From Welwitschia mirabilis (taxonomy: Eukaryota > Gnetophyta > Gnetopsida > Welwitschiales): DNA of 64,000 bases. Position 1 is the first letter of the stretch. Each line of letters starts with the position of its first letter. The stretch is from NCBI GenBank assembly GCA_051453625.1, contig JBOZIK010000001.1, positions 22,671,822 to 22,735,821 on the forward strand, given 5' to 3'. The notes beneath the pieces are model-generated. The model had not been told where the DNA came from. It saw only the letters and a program-made list of their open reading frames with translations, and did not search any database. Made by a program: the position numbers and the translations under genes. Positions 1-10,499 of this stretch are shown here, one piece after another.

Positions 1-299
1 GTGTGCCTACTGTTCCATTTTGTTCAAGTACTTTCTTGTTGTTAGATTTGTAACAACTTTTCAATCAAGGGTCTTGTAAGACTATCTTTGGATCATAGAC
101 ATATTTTAATACATAAAAGGGTGATCTTGTCCCTAAATAGCTTTTTTCTTAATGGAGAGATAATAGCTAGACAAAGAAGAGTTGGAAGATATGATATAGA
201 GTATTTGTAGTAATGTTTCAACTAGATTAGCTCTTGATATGTTCATGAAATACTTACTATAGAAAATTGTTTGAAAATTTGAAGAACATTGACTTACAC

Positions 300-1900
300 T
301 GCTTCATATCAAAGGGGGAAGTTCAAAAGAAATTACAAGAAATTCGACAACAACAAGAAATGGGAAGAGGAGAAACCAAAATTTTGAAATAGTTACAACA
401 CATGTGTAATGATGAGAAATTCTATTGGGGACAATGTTCCAAGATTCAATGGCTTAAAAAAGGAAATCACCAAACTCATTCTTTTTCATAATGGCTAGTC
501 AACATAAAGAGCAGAAGAAAATTACAGAGTTAAGATATGAAGGCAAAATAGTGAAGGGGAAGTAGGAGATTGGTAAGATCTTAGAAAGGCACTTTAGGAA
601 CTTGTAGTAGAGGGTTAATACCACCCTTATTAGGATTAGGATTCCCGGAATTGTTATTGGAGAAGATAATAAGCATACCCTTAAGGTACAAAACAAGGAG
701 GATGTTTGGAAGCTGATTAAAAGTATGAAGAACAATAAGGCTCACAGCCAGACGGTTGGTCAATTGAAATCTTTGTCATTAAAATGAAGGGTACATAATA
801 GAATGCTTATAACATGACAGATGAGGAAATATATTAACTGTACATGGATTGTTCTCATTTGAAAGAAGTATAGAACTTGTTGGTTATAGACATTCGTCTG
901 TAATGTGCTCATACAACTATGCCTGGGGTTTCAATTTTCAAGATCATCCCATTGGTGCATAAGGTTATTGCCCCTCATCAAGGGGGTTTCGTCAAGGCTA
1001 GGTAAATGTAGGATCGAATTCTATAGAATAAGAAATTTTACATTCTTGTAATGAATTTAGATTTCCATCCATGTTCCTTAAGTTAGATATAACCAAGGCA
1101 TATGACCCCATTTGTTGGAGGGCCATGGAGTAAATTTCAAAAAATAAGGGATTCCACTTTAAATTCACAAGATTATGTCTTGATATGCAAACCACAGCTA
1201 GTTTCTTTATCAAAATCAGTGGAGTTAAGTTAGGGCGATCACCTCATCTCCTATCTATTCATCATTCGCATGGATAGTAAACAAGGAAAATTGGAAGATA
1301 CAGGAGTTAGGGAGGTAGAAATTGGCCTTGAAAGAATTATATATGATCACTATATGGATGATACCATCATTACCATGATTGTAATGAAATCTAGCTACGT
1401 AGGGACAAGAGCTATAAAACAAGGATTAGAGTGCATGACAAAAGAGCCTAGGCTTAGGGTTAACTAGGAAAAATAAAAAATCCACTTTGTTCATACAAAT
1501 CCTAGAATCAAATAGAAAATCAAAAACAGGTTAAGACTATAAGAAGGTAATCAAGGTGATGTCTATCTTAGATTACCCACGCATAAAATGCATAGAGTTA
1601 ACTCTTAGAAGGCTCTAATCTAAAAAATTTGGGGGAAGTGTGACTCTTGGATTAACTAATTCTTGCCCAACAAGGCTAAATGTATTCGAGCTTTCACTAT
1701 CATCACAACTATAACTAGATGTTGTTATTTTGTTATCACCCCTCCTCAAAATAGTCATAAATCAATTAGATCATTGAATAAGTAACTTTGTTTAGTCTAG
1801 GGACAAAAACAAGGAATGGATACACATAGTTAAAAAATCAAAAGCCTTGGAGAAGGAGATGTGACATGGCATCGAGGCCTAATTTTGGCTCTTTGGAATG
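300..1900 (+). mobile_element. L1-like LINE remnant (ORF2 linker and reverse transcriptase)
   Basis: A decayed non-LTR retrotransposon reverse transcriptase can be followed through several frames. Near 420-470 is the WLKKGN-type linker motif found between endonuclease and RT in plant L1 LINEs. Near 975-1003 HQGGFVKAR matches the RT-1 block, near 1085-1115 DITKAYDPI matches the first catalytic block (D-x-KAYD), and at 1351-1365 YMDDT stands in place of FADDT. Near 1455-1490 is an RVNWEKSKI-like thumb motif. Many in-frame stops and frameshifts separate the blocks, so the element is dead. Neither end is resolved and no poly(A) tail was found. Bases 1-299 show nothing I recognise and may belong to the same copy. 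Confidence 0.75.
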
Positions 1901-2002
1901 TAGTAGACTCTACCCTAGCAAACGATGAATCACTAGCTTGATACCAGCCTAAAGCCCTAGAGTTGTAGAGGCATCTTCATCTTGTGCTTGGGATGTTATT
2001 CA

Positions 2003-2054
2003 TTTGGCATCCTTGCCTCCTCCACCTCCTTTGGCATCCTTGCCTCCTCCACCT
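2003..2054 (+). repeat. 27-bp tandem duplication in a C+T-rich tract
   Basis: Two nearly perfect head-to-tail copies of a 27-base unit beginning TTTGGCATCC start at 2003 and 2030. They lie in a pyrimidine-rich stretch (about 1990-2250). A period of nine codons and a run of proline codons in one frame (LASLPPPP) suggest former coding sequence, but no protein is recognised. The rest of 1901-2660 holds nothing I can name. Confidence 0.6.
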
Positions 2055-2660
2055 AGCTTGTCTTTGTCCTTGCACTTGGCCTACCCATTGCCCCTTCTCC
2101 TTGTCATCCTCTTGCTTTTCTTCTATGGAGGAGGTTCCTTCTAACGTTTTCCCTTGTAAAGCCTCTCCTCCTCATTTTGAAGGGGCCTTCACCCCTTGCA
2201 TTCTACTTCCCCACCACTGTCCTTCCCTCTTCCCCTCCTCCCTAACCTGAGGCAACTTTGCTCTAGAAACCTGGTATTGATGCTAAAATGGAAGAGGTTG
2301 AGCGGATTGTTAACCAGCATAGGATGATTGTAAATAGAGTGACTACATTAAAGGAATTTCCTTGCAAAATCCTGGGATCGAATCATCGCCCTATTCCTGA
2401 TGAAACAAAGAAAACTTTCACCTTGATAAAAATTCTGAGGTGCAGGAAAATTTAAAATCTTGGACAATGCAGCTATGATGTTGCAAGATGACTGTGGCAG
2501 AAGGATAATCCCTGTAAACCACTAGGACTGTTTTAGAATCTTTGATGGAGGATTTAGATTTTTCCAATGGATACTTGATTTTTTTTTCATTTTTTTTTTG
2601 TTGTTGTTGTTCTCCCCAAATGGTTTCTGTGTGAGCCATTTTCATCATCATTTTAGTATC

Positions 2661-2813
2661 ATGGCAGCATCCCCCTTTCTGAATCCTTTCCCTTGTTTCT
2701 CAAAATCTTCCTTTATAAATTTCAACGGCAAATTTTGTAAACATCAATACCAGGCAACCACTTTACTTCCAAAAAATAATAATCATTTCAAAAAGTTAAT
2801 GGCACATAGATAA
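2661..2813 (+). CDS. Possible first exon encoding a plastid transit peptide
   Basis: An ATG at 2661 opens a 50-codon frame beginning MAASPFLNPFPCFSKSSF. It is rich in Ser, Phe, Asn and Lys, has almost no acidic residues and an Ala second residue, as in chloroplast transit peptides. The frame ends in TAA at 2811-2813. If it is an exon it must splice out before that; a GTAAAC near 2737 is one possible donor. It lies on the same strand as, and about 2.6 kb upstream of, the last exon of a HAD hydrolase whose plant relatives are plastid proteins. No intermediate exon was found, so the link is only a suggestion and chance composition could explain the ORF. Confidence 0.22.
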   Translation: MAASPFLNPFPCFSKSSFINFNGKFCKHQYQATTLLPKNNNHFKKLMAHR

Positions 2814-4549
2814 AAACTTATCATATCCTCCTTGCATCCCAATCAGTCCCAATAGCAATCAGTCTTGCTAGGAGTTCTTAAAGAGAAGGGTTTATCTTAT
2901 GATCAAATTTTCGCATTATTATCATATATTTGAGTAATGCACAAAGTAAGATAACTTTATGCACAAGGGACCTCACTATAGAGAATCAAATTCATACTTT
3001 ATATAATGTTTTATGTGTCCACACATCTGTAAGTTACCATATAGGAAGCTGGCAGAATTTTGGGTACGACAAAGATCCACAAGATTGTTTATAGGAAAAT
3101 CTTCTGGGATTGTAGCAATCTATTAGGTCTTAAAAAGACCAGAGAGAAAAGAACAAAAATACAAGTAGAACATCAGATGTAGGTTTGACCAATTGATCTT
3201 TGATTACATTCAAAACCCATAATTGTTGATTATATTTCTTGGACGACTTGAAACTAGAATATGCCAGTTAGGATCAAAATCTCAAAACTTAGTCTTGTAG
3301 GCATAAAATTCATTGTAGCATTACCATACAGTAGAACACAAAAAGTAGAGAATTTGCAAAGATTTCAGATCAAATAGGAAATTGACTTGGATTTACGATG
3401 ATAGGTTGATATGGAAAGCAGGAAATGTCTACAGGTGAGACTCATCTCATCTCCCTATTGGAGATGCCATTTAAAGCTACTAAGATGAAATTTTGTGGGA
3501 CAACATGTGGACATAAAAAATTGCACAATGTGGAATAGCATTTTGGTTCCTTGCAAAGCTGGGCATCTACTTCCTATGAGTATTATGTTTCCCTAGGCTT
3601 GCATTTATATAAGAATTTTCTCCTAGATTGTTGACCAAAGTGGATGGAAGGTTGATCAGCAAACACAAATAGAAGGCAAAGCACACTCATAGATCATTGT
3701 GATAGAGTTTGAATGATGACTTTCTTAAACATCTTTTCTCTTTAACATTGTCGTGGTGCTATCAACAATATAAAACTGAAAGGAGAGAAAATTATACCAT
3801 CTCTGAAGTATTTTTTTTTCATACCACTACTGGCAGAGGCAACAAATAGAGAATGTGAGACAAGAATAGAAATTGAGTACTAAAGTTTTTAAAACAAGCA
3901 TGCAAACAGTACTTTAGCAGATTAGGAAGGGTCTTCTGAACCAAGATAAAATCCAACCAAACTGGATCATACCGAAAAAATGGAAGAACACAAATGTGAA
4001 TATAGCATTTCCACACTAGAGCATTAGAGCCAATGGATAATTAAAATAATATAAAAGGAAACATGTTAAGGGTTCTGAATGTAATATCTGAATAATTAAA
4101 GGAAAAAAATGATGAATTTAACATCCTTTAACATAACCACAAAATACATTATTTCATCAGATTAACATGTAAGATTACAATAACATAAGTTCACATCATG
4201 TAAATTAATATACCATGGTTTGAAGTTACACATTAATGAATACTATTATGTCATTTATATGTGATACATCCTTTAACATATTACATCATTATATAAAATA
4301 AAGAAAAACAAAAAACGAATCTGAAGAAAATCTGAAGAACTACCAGAAGCAGGCCCTATTAAGAAAAAATCACCAAGAACCAGAGACAGATCTTGAGGAC
4401 AACAAGATGCTTAGAGAGATGCTTGCAATGGCACAATAACAACAACTATGATCTGATGGAGAAACCTACAAAAGACTCAAAGGCCTAATTGAAAGGCCAT
4501 TTGAGAAGCTACTCCACAACCTTCTTCTGGATAAGGACACCACCATGTT
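2814..4549. other. Unassigned AT-rich sequence
   Basis: No gene, RNA or recognisable transposon protein was found here in either orientation. If the ORF at 2661 and the exon at 5458 belong to one gene, this would be intron. Confidence 0.5.
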
Positions 4550-4554
4550 GGCCA

Positions 4555-4919
4555 GGTTAGGATCAAAGAAGCACCCTGGGGGGGCTGAATAGGGTAATTT
4601 CTCTTTACTGCAAATTTAGAATATAAATTCGAATTTGAATCTTCACAAATATTTAATGAAACAAAATCAATCAAGGAATATTAACNNNNNNNNNNNNNNN
4701 NNNNNNNNNNNNNNNNNNNNNNNNNNNNNNNNNNNNNNNNNNNNNNNNNNNNNNNNNNNNNNNNNNNNNNNNNNNNNNNNNNNNNTTTGGACTGCGTCCA
4801 GAGTCGGACGTCCCAGTTTGAGAGGCGGACGTCCCGTTTGGCACAGCTTCTGAATTACCACACGAAACGATGTGCTGATACCAGTTCTTTGTTCATCATT
4901 GAAACCCATTATCTCTACA
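4555..4919 (-). mobile_element. Solo LTR of a copia element related to element A
   Basis: Read on the minus strand this begins TGTAGAGATAATGG at 4919, resembles the start of element A's LTR over about 30 bases, and ends GATCCTAACC at 4555 after a CCCCCCAGGGTGC-like stretch shared with element A's LTR end. A perfect 5-bp target duplication GGCCA flanks it (4550-4554 and 4920-4924). No internal retrotransposon sequence is attached on either side. Two copies of GGACGTCC lie at about 4807-4835, the same palindrome that is arrayed in element A. A 100-N gap (4686-4785) lies inside, so the true length is unknown and internal sequence hidden in the gap cannot be fully excluded. Confidence 0.72.
4686..4785. 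other. Assembly gap, 100 N
   Basis: A run of exactly 100 N, a common placeholder for a gap of unknown size. It lies inside the solo LTR. Confidence 0.95.
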
Positions 4920-4924
4920 GGCCA

Positions 4925-5457
4925 AACTTATTTAATTTGATGTTGGATGGAAAATGTGACATTACAAGATGACTGATGCATTGTGAGTTCTTAACCTAAC
5001 GTGAGTTCTTAGCCAACAGTTATGATATTTACTGTATTTCGCAATATTGCTTCTCGAATTTGTGAATTGCTTGCCTATAAAAAGTTTTATTTGTTGAGAA
5101 ACATTGTCTCTATCATCTCAATGCTTTTTATGCTCTTGTTTGTTGTGATTTTCTAGCCAATTACCGGAAATTTTAATTTTTTTGTACTATACATAGAATA
5201 TAAACAGTTTTGATATTTATTGATATAGAGTGAAGCCTCTGTTCTTAACGTATATTTTGAATCATTAAATATACCCACTACCAGAAGTTGCATACAGGTT
5301 AATCATTAAATATACTCACTGTCATAAGTTGCATACAATTTAGTTTACACGTATGCATACCTCTTTTTTTCTATGTATGATTATCCTTGTTTCTGGTATG
5401 ATTTATATGAGAGTGGTACAGAAAGTAATTTTAGTCTTACAAATTCTTTTATACCAG
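4925..5457. other. Probable intron upstream of the HAD last exon
   Basis: AT-rich sequence with no recognisable coding content. It ends at 5457 in a pyrimidine-rich stretch and CAG, a good 3' splice site for the exon that follows. A short direct repeat (AATCATTAAATATA plus TTGCATACA) occurs around 5258-5340. Confidence 0.5.
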
Positions 5458-5619
5458 GTTGTCTGTGGAAATCGTGCTGGTTCGTTTACATGTTTGCTTG
5501 ATGAATCTGGAAAGTATAATACCATTGATGAATCTCAACACCCCAGACCAGATTTTAAGGTGAAGTCACTGTCTGAGCTTTTGATGCTGCTTCAAACTGA
5601 AGTGGAATTGACAGCTTAG
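5458..5619 (+). CDS. Last exon of a plant HAD-superfamily hydrolase (At2g33255-like)
   Basis: The exon starts after TTTTATACCAG and runs 53 codons to TAG at 5617-5619. It encodes a CGNRAGSFTCLLDESG block followed by PDFKVKSLSELLMLLQ. In plant haloacid-dehalogenase-like hydrolases this block follows the acidic motif IV: the small-residue/GNRAG loop, then a C-terminal strand and helix (xPDFKVxSLxELxxLL). The catalytic motif I (DxDGT) and the motif IV aspartates would be on earlier exons, which I could not find in this window. The frame is intact, which argues against an old pseudogene. The exact substrate is not known from sequence. The remaining exons may lie upstream of the window, in the gap at 4686-4785, or be lost. 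Confidence 0.78.
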   Translation, partial: VVCGNRAGSFTCLLDESGKYNTIDESQHPRPDFKVKSLSELLMLLQTEVELTA

Positions 5620-7664
5620 GTGTTGTCACATGTACTTTGAAAGGGCTAACTTGATATTTGCAGAATGTGTTTGCTTACATATTTCTAAAAAGAACAACAT
5701 ATTTGGTGAATTTTGGGACTTTAAAATGCTTGTGGGTCTGTTGTATGTTATCAACATATTTCAGATTATTTCTGTTTGAGATTCAATTTGGAAAGTAACT
5801 AGAATCTTATGGTTTCAATTCTTTATCAAAAGACATGTCAAATAGTCTATGCAAAGTTGTTCAGTGGGAGTTTAGATGCAAGCTATGGCAAATTTGTTGC
5901 TAATTGCATGTAATGAATGCATAGTAAGATTGGAATTTATGTTGTTTTGATAGACTCTACATCCCCGTGTACATTTTCTACAAAAAAGCAAGGTTTCCTT
6001 CAACTGTGACTTAATAAAAGGGTATCACACTTTATGCTTTCTTTTGTTGTGCAATATAACTTTCATAGTTGGATGGATGACTCTACTGTAATTATGCACC
6101 CATTCTTGATGCCCAAATGCATAGATAAACCTTGTGCCTCTAAAGATGCATCACGTTGAGAATATCCTATGATTTTACTCTTTCCAACATAAATATCCAT
6201 ATGAATATTTTATTACCCTTAAATTAAAGTTTTGGAAGTCTCTCCTAAGATCTTGATTCTGCTTGATTACAAAACTTGAATCTTGATTAACTTTTCCATT
6301 TGATCGCTAAGCATTTTGTTTTTTGGTTTATATGCAATTACTAATGTGTGAAAGGAAATGTTATTTGGGTCATGGCCGAATAGGTAATACTATTCTTCTT
6401 GTCCATGCCTGAGATCATTCAGTGCATGTGGGTTCTAGCAATTATCATGATCTGTAATATCATTTGAAACACGTTGAACAGCCTGTAACTTAATAAAATT
6501 TTAACATGTGATTTTATTAAAGGCATTCTCAGCCCTCCAGAGAAAGAGGTATGTATCGAAGCATATAATAATTAAAGATACATGCATTAGTGAAATGTTA
6601 CTCGAAAGGTTTTGCAAATCCTAGAAGTAGTGTCTTTAACAATTGAACATAATCTAGAGTTAAAAAGACATATTTGCTAGTGGCAACAATAACCTGATGC
6701 TGAAGTGCAAGTATCCTCTAGACCACTGAGCCACATGCCAAATAACTTTGATTTGTATTTAACATATTCTCAACAAAGATTCTATTTTCAAACCTTCAGT
6801 TTACTTTTGGTATTCTTTGTTGTCAGAATCACTTTAGAATTGAGATAGGACGATGGCTTTAAGTTTTTTGGAAGGAGGACAGTTACAGACCTTGTATCCA
6901 AAATATTGTTGAAGATGAACATGGATTCATTTTAGGGTTTAGAATGTCTGTACATGTATACTTTGGGTAATTATCTAGATAGACATTGTGAACCCTTTAG
7001 TTAAAACATTGCATGTGGAACCAATGTTTGAATGCATGAGTTTTAGACTTTTTTACCTCTAGTTTCTGATTCCATATTTGCTTTCCCTTTATACAAATAT
7101 TTGTGAATCAAATTTTCCCATCATTGTTCAGTGAGGAATTCTTTTTGTAACTTTATGGGTGTCTTCAAGATAGGAGTAGTTATATCAAAGAGCCTTCAAT
7201 GGCATTCCTTTATAGTGATAATATCCCAAGCTAATATATATAGAGTGAAGATATATTAATTAACTATTCATTTACATTATCTATAGTTAGGCATAAATAT
7301 ATAAACTTTACAAAATTGGTTAAGTAGGATATCCTTTAGAATAACACAATCTTACACCAAGCGATGAAACATTAAGAAGAATTCATTTTTTCAATTTATC
7401 CATTGTTTTTTCTTATCAAACATCATTGGATCTTCTTCAAAAGGACAATAATATATAGAATCATGAATGTAAAACCTTAAAGAGTCTGGAAAAGCACAAG
7501 GATAATTAATTATTAAGATAATTAGTATTAATGTTGTATTAATATTACAAAGAAGCTATGCTTACAAAGCCAATGCTCCATACATTAAAGTACTAGGCTT
7601 TTAGCCAAGAGCTTAGAATGATTTATAAAAGCCTCTAAGCATAAATGGTTGGTGAAATTAGGAT
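5620..7664. other. 3' flank of the HAD exon, otherwise unassigned
   Basis: The first 400 bases probably include the HAD 3' UTR; AATAAA occurs near 6012. A tRNA-like A-box on the minus strand at 6715-6733 is discussed under findings. Nothing else is recognisable before element A. Confidence 0.5.
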
Positions 7665-7669
7665 AATCC

Positions 7670-8752
7670 TATTGGAGAATTTTGTTTTAATGATGATTTA
7701 CAACATGAGATTAGGAAATGGCAGTGAATCAACCAGTCTGAAGTGAACCAAGCATTCATTAAGCTTGGGACGTCCACCCTAATAAACCGAGATGTTCGGA
7801 CCTATAAACTAATTTTTGTACTAGGATGTCTGCCCTAATAAACCAAGACGTCTAGCCTTGTGAACTGCTTTTCTACATTGGGACATCTGCCTTGTGAAAC
7901 CTGGACGTCTAGCCCTATAAGCTGCCTTATGAATTGGGACGTCTGCCCTGTAAAACCGGGACGTCCGGGCCTGTTAGTAGATCTAAAGTACTGGGACATC
8001 TGAAGCTCTACTTAGTTTATCAGAAGTCAAGTTTTAAAATTGGGACATCCGAGATTTTTTGATGGGATGTCTGGCCATGTACTCATCGGTGTGAAAATTT
8101 ATTTGTTGAGAATGTCGGTTTGAGAACTTCAATGCAACATCATCTCTAATCTTCTCTGGCACGCTTACCAACATCAACAACACTCTCTACAAAGTTCTGA
8201 ACAGCTATTTTTAGAAGAACTCTATAAATATCTATTGATCTCTAGTCAAAGATACCACTCTGAGATTCTAAAGTGAAACTATTGTGAAATCATTCTGTGT
8301 TGAAATAGTATCATTCATCTCTTTTGTACTACATTGAGAAATCCTCCTCCTTTAGAAGAACTCTCATTCTATTCTCAAAGCTAATGTACTATTCAAATAC
8401 TTAGGCATCACACCATCACACAACCTATACTGTATCATTCTAGAAGTAGCTCAAGGACGTGAGCTTGGCTTGATAGCTAGGAGAAGATCCCTGTGATAGG
8501 GACGTTGTATGTAACCTTTGGTGACAAGGGAACTAGGAGGTTGATAGTAGTTGTTGCCTCCTAAGAGTGGAGTAGGTTGTAGGCTAAACCACTATAAAAT
8601 CCTGATGCACTTGTTCTTGTTTTGTTTTCTTAAGTTTTGGATTATTGCTCTTATCATTTAAATCTTTAGCTTTATCATTTAAGTGTTCCAATCATAAAAT
8701 TTTTAATATTGCACTATTCACCCCTCGTCTAGGGTGCCTCAAGATCCTAACA
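7670..8752 (+). repeat. 5' LTR of element A
   Basis: The 1083-bp LTR begins TATTGGAGAATTTT, with TA where TG is usual, and ends GATCCTAACA. A TATA box (TATAAATA) lies at about 8223-8230, with the palindrome array upstream of it in U3. The end lies two bases before the primer-binding site. Confidence 0.9.
7764..8080 (+). promoter_or_regulatory. Array of degenerate GGACGTCC palindromes in U3
   Basis: About eleven copies of GGGACGTC(C/T)-like motifs recur every 25-40 bases, with clean copies such as CCGGGACGTCCGGG and decayed ones such as GGGACATCTG and AGGATGTCTG. They are separated by recurring ACCCTAATAAACC / CCCTGTAAAACC segments, so the array is a degenerate tandem repeat. It ends about 150 bases upstream of the LTR TATA box. 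GACGTC contains the ACGT core bound by plant bZIP factors; binding here is inference. Confidence 0.7.
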
Positions 8753-8754
8753 AT

Positions 8755-8768
8755 TGGTAACAAAGCCT
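8755..8768 (+). other. Primer-binding site of element A (tRNA-Met type)
   Basis: TGGTAACAAAGCCT, two bases after the 5' LTR, differs by only a few bases from TGGTATCAGAGC, the complement of the initiator tRNA-Met 3' end used by most plant copia elements. Confidence 0.8.
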
Positions 8769-8819
8769 GGTGCTCTAGATTTGTACAATTTATTGTTTAA
8801 GTGCAGATACATATTTCAT

Positions 8820-10480
8820 AGCATCCTCTAGCTATTCGAGTTATCCAGAAGGTCAAGCTATTTTCAGGCCTCCTTCTTCAGTTGTATCAATTATGCTCAT
8901 TGGAGGTCCAAAATCAGTATATTCCTAACCTCACTCAATCCTAATATTTGAGTAGTAGTTAAGCATGGTTATTCACCTCCAACTAAAATTGACAAGGAGG
9001 GGAAAAAAGTGTTAAAACCCATAGAAAAATGGGACTTTGATAATAAAAGAATAGTCCAGATTAATGCACAAGCAATGAATACCATCATCTATGCTCTGTC
9101 CACCGAAGAATATGATAGAGAAGTTTAGTGCTCAACAACAAAGGACATGTGGGACACGTTGAAAGTAGCCCACGAAGGAACAAATGTGGTTAAGAACTCA
9201 AAGCTGCAACTACTAGCCACCAAATTTGAGAGCATAAGAATGGAAGAATCAGAATCTCTAGCAGAGTACACCACTAAAATAAACAACATAATTAATAGCA
9301 TGTGGAAACTACGAGAAAGAGTTCCTGAGAACAAAGTAGTAAAAAAACCTCTTAGCAGTTTGATTACAAAGTTCAAACCAAACACCACTCTTATTGAAGA
9401 AAGTAAGGACATTGACAAGATGAGAGTTGAAGAATTGAAGAGATCCCTAATGGCTTATGAAGCTACTATACTTCCATAAGATGAGATGCCTAAAATAAGA
9501 GTATCGCTCTTAAAGCAAGCCAGGAACATAAAGAAGCAACCTCAAGTGATGATAAAGAAGATGATGATCTAGCCTTATTGAGATGAAACTTCAAAAGATT
9601 CCTCAAAAAAAAGAAAAAAAGTAGAATCTCAAAAGGAGGACTCAGACGAACTAATGATAAAGGTAAGAACTCTTCATCATCTATCCAATGTTATGAGTGC
9701 AAAGGATTTGGTCATGTTGCATTTAAATGTGCCAACAAGAAAAAGGAAAAAAGTCGAAATTCAGAGGAAAGGAATCCCTCAAAGCAACATGGGTTGATGA
9801 ATATGAAGATGAAGCCCACTCAAGTGATGAAGATCCCTTGAAAACTTTGGTCTAATAGCCATACTTGATGAAGAGCCTAGTCAAGAACACATCAATCTAA
9901 ATCCATAGTACTGAACAAGCCTAGTTATGCTCAAAAACACAAAATCTAATTGAAATGACTCTAATGATAATGATATTTTTTATGCTTATGAGGAGTTGTA
10001 TAGAATCAATTTAGAGCTTGGTAAGTAAAATTTATCTTTTAAAAAACAAATTTATGACTTAGAGCTCAAATTGAAGGAAGCTAACAGTAAAGTGGAAGAG
10101 CTATTTAAAGATTTGCAAGACTTTAGAAGGATTGCTAAAAGATTGGCCCAAGGAAAGGACAATCTCAACAGATTCCTAGGTATGGGTAGATCACCTCTTG
10201 ACAAATTTGTCCTAGGAAGCCACTCAGGTAACTCTCCTATCTTTCAGTTTTTTCATTCAAGTATGAAATTGCAATCTTTTAGCAAAGTTAGATTCAAGTG
10301 TTATTATTGCAATAAATATTTGCACATGCAATTCTCTTGTCCATATAAAAAATGTATGTATTTTGGTCATGCAAATGACAAATTCAGGTTCATTAGCAAA
10401 ATTGTTCCTATATCATGGGCATCAAAAGGGCAAACTATCAAATAATGGGTGAGAAAGAATACTACTACCTCTCTTTTTGC
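8820..10480 (+). pseudogene. gag of element A
   Basis: A UBN2-type copia Gag can be read from about 9000 (IEKWDFDNKRIVQ) through an open stretch at 9147-9479 with the signatures MWDTLKVAHEGT, SLAEYTTKIN and a PLSSLITKFKPN-like block. A CCHC zinc knuckle, CYECKGFGHVAFKC, is encoded near 9690. A coiled-coil stretch follows (about 9990-10160), then a second CCHC motif, CYYCNKYLHMQFSC, at about 10300-10345. Stops and frameshifts interrupt it, for example in the coiled coil and at 9478. Gag would form the particle; this copy cannot. Confidence 0.85.
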
Positions 10481-10499
10481 TCATGTAGCCTGTAAAGCA

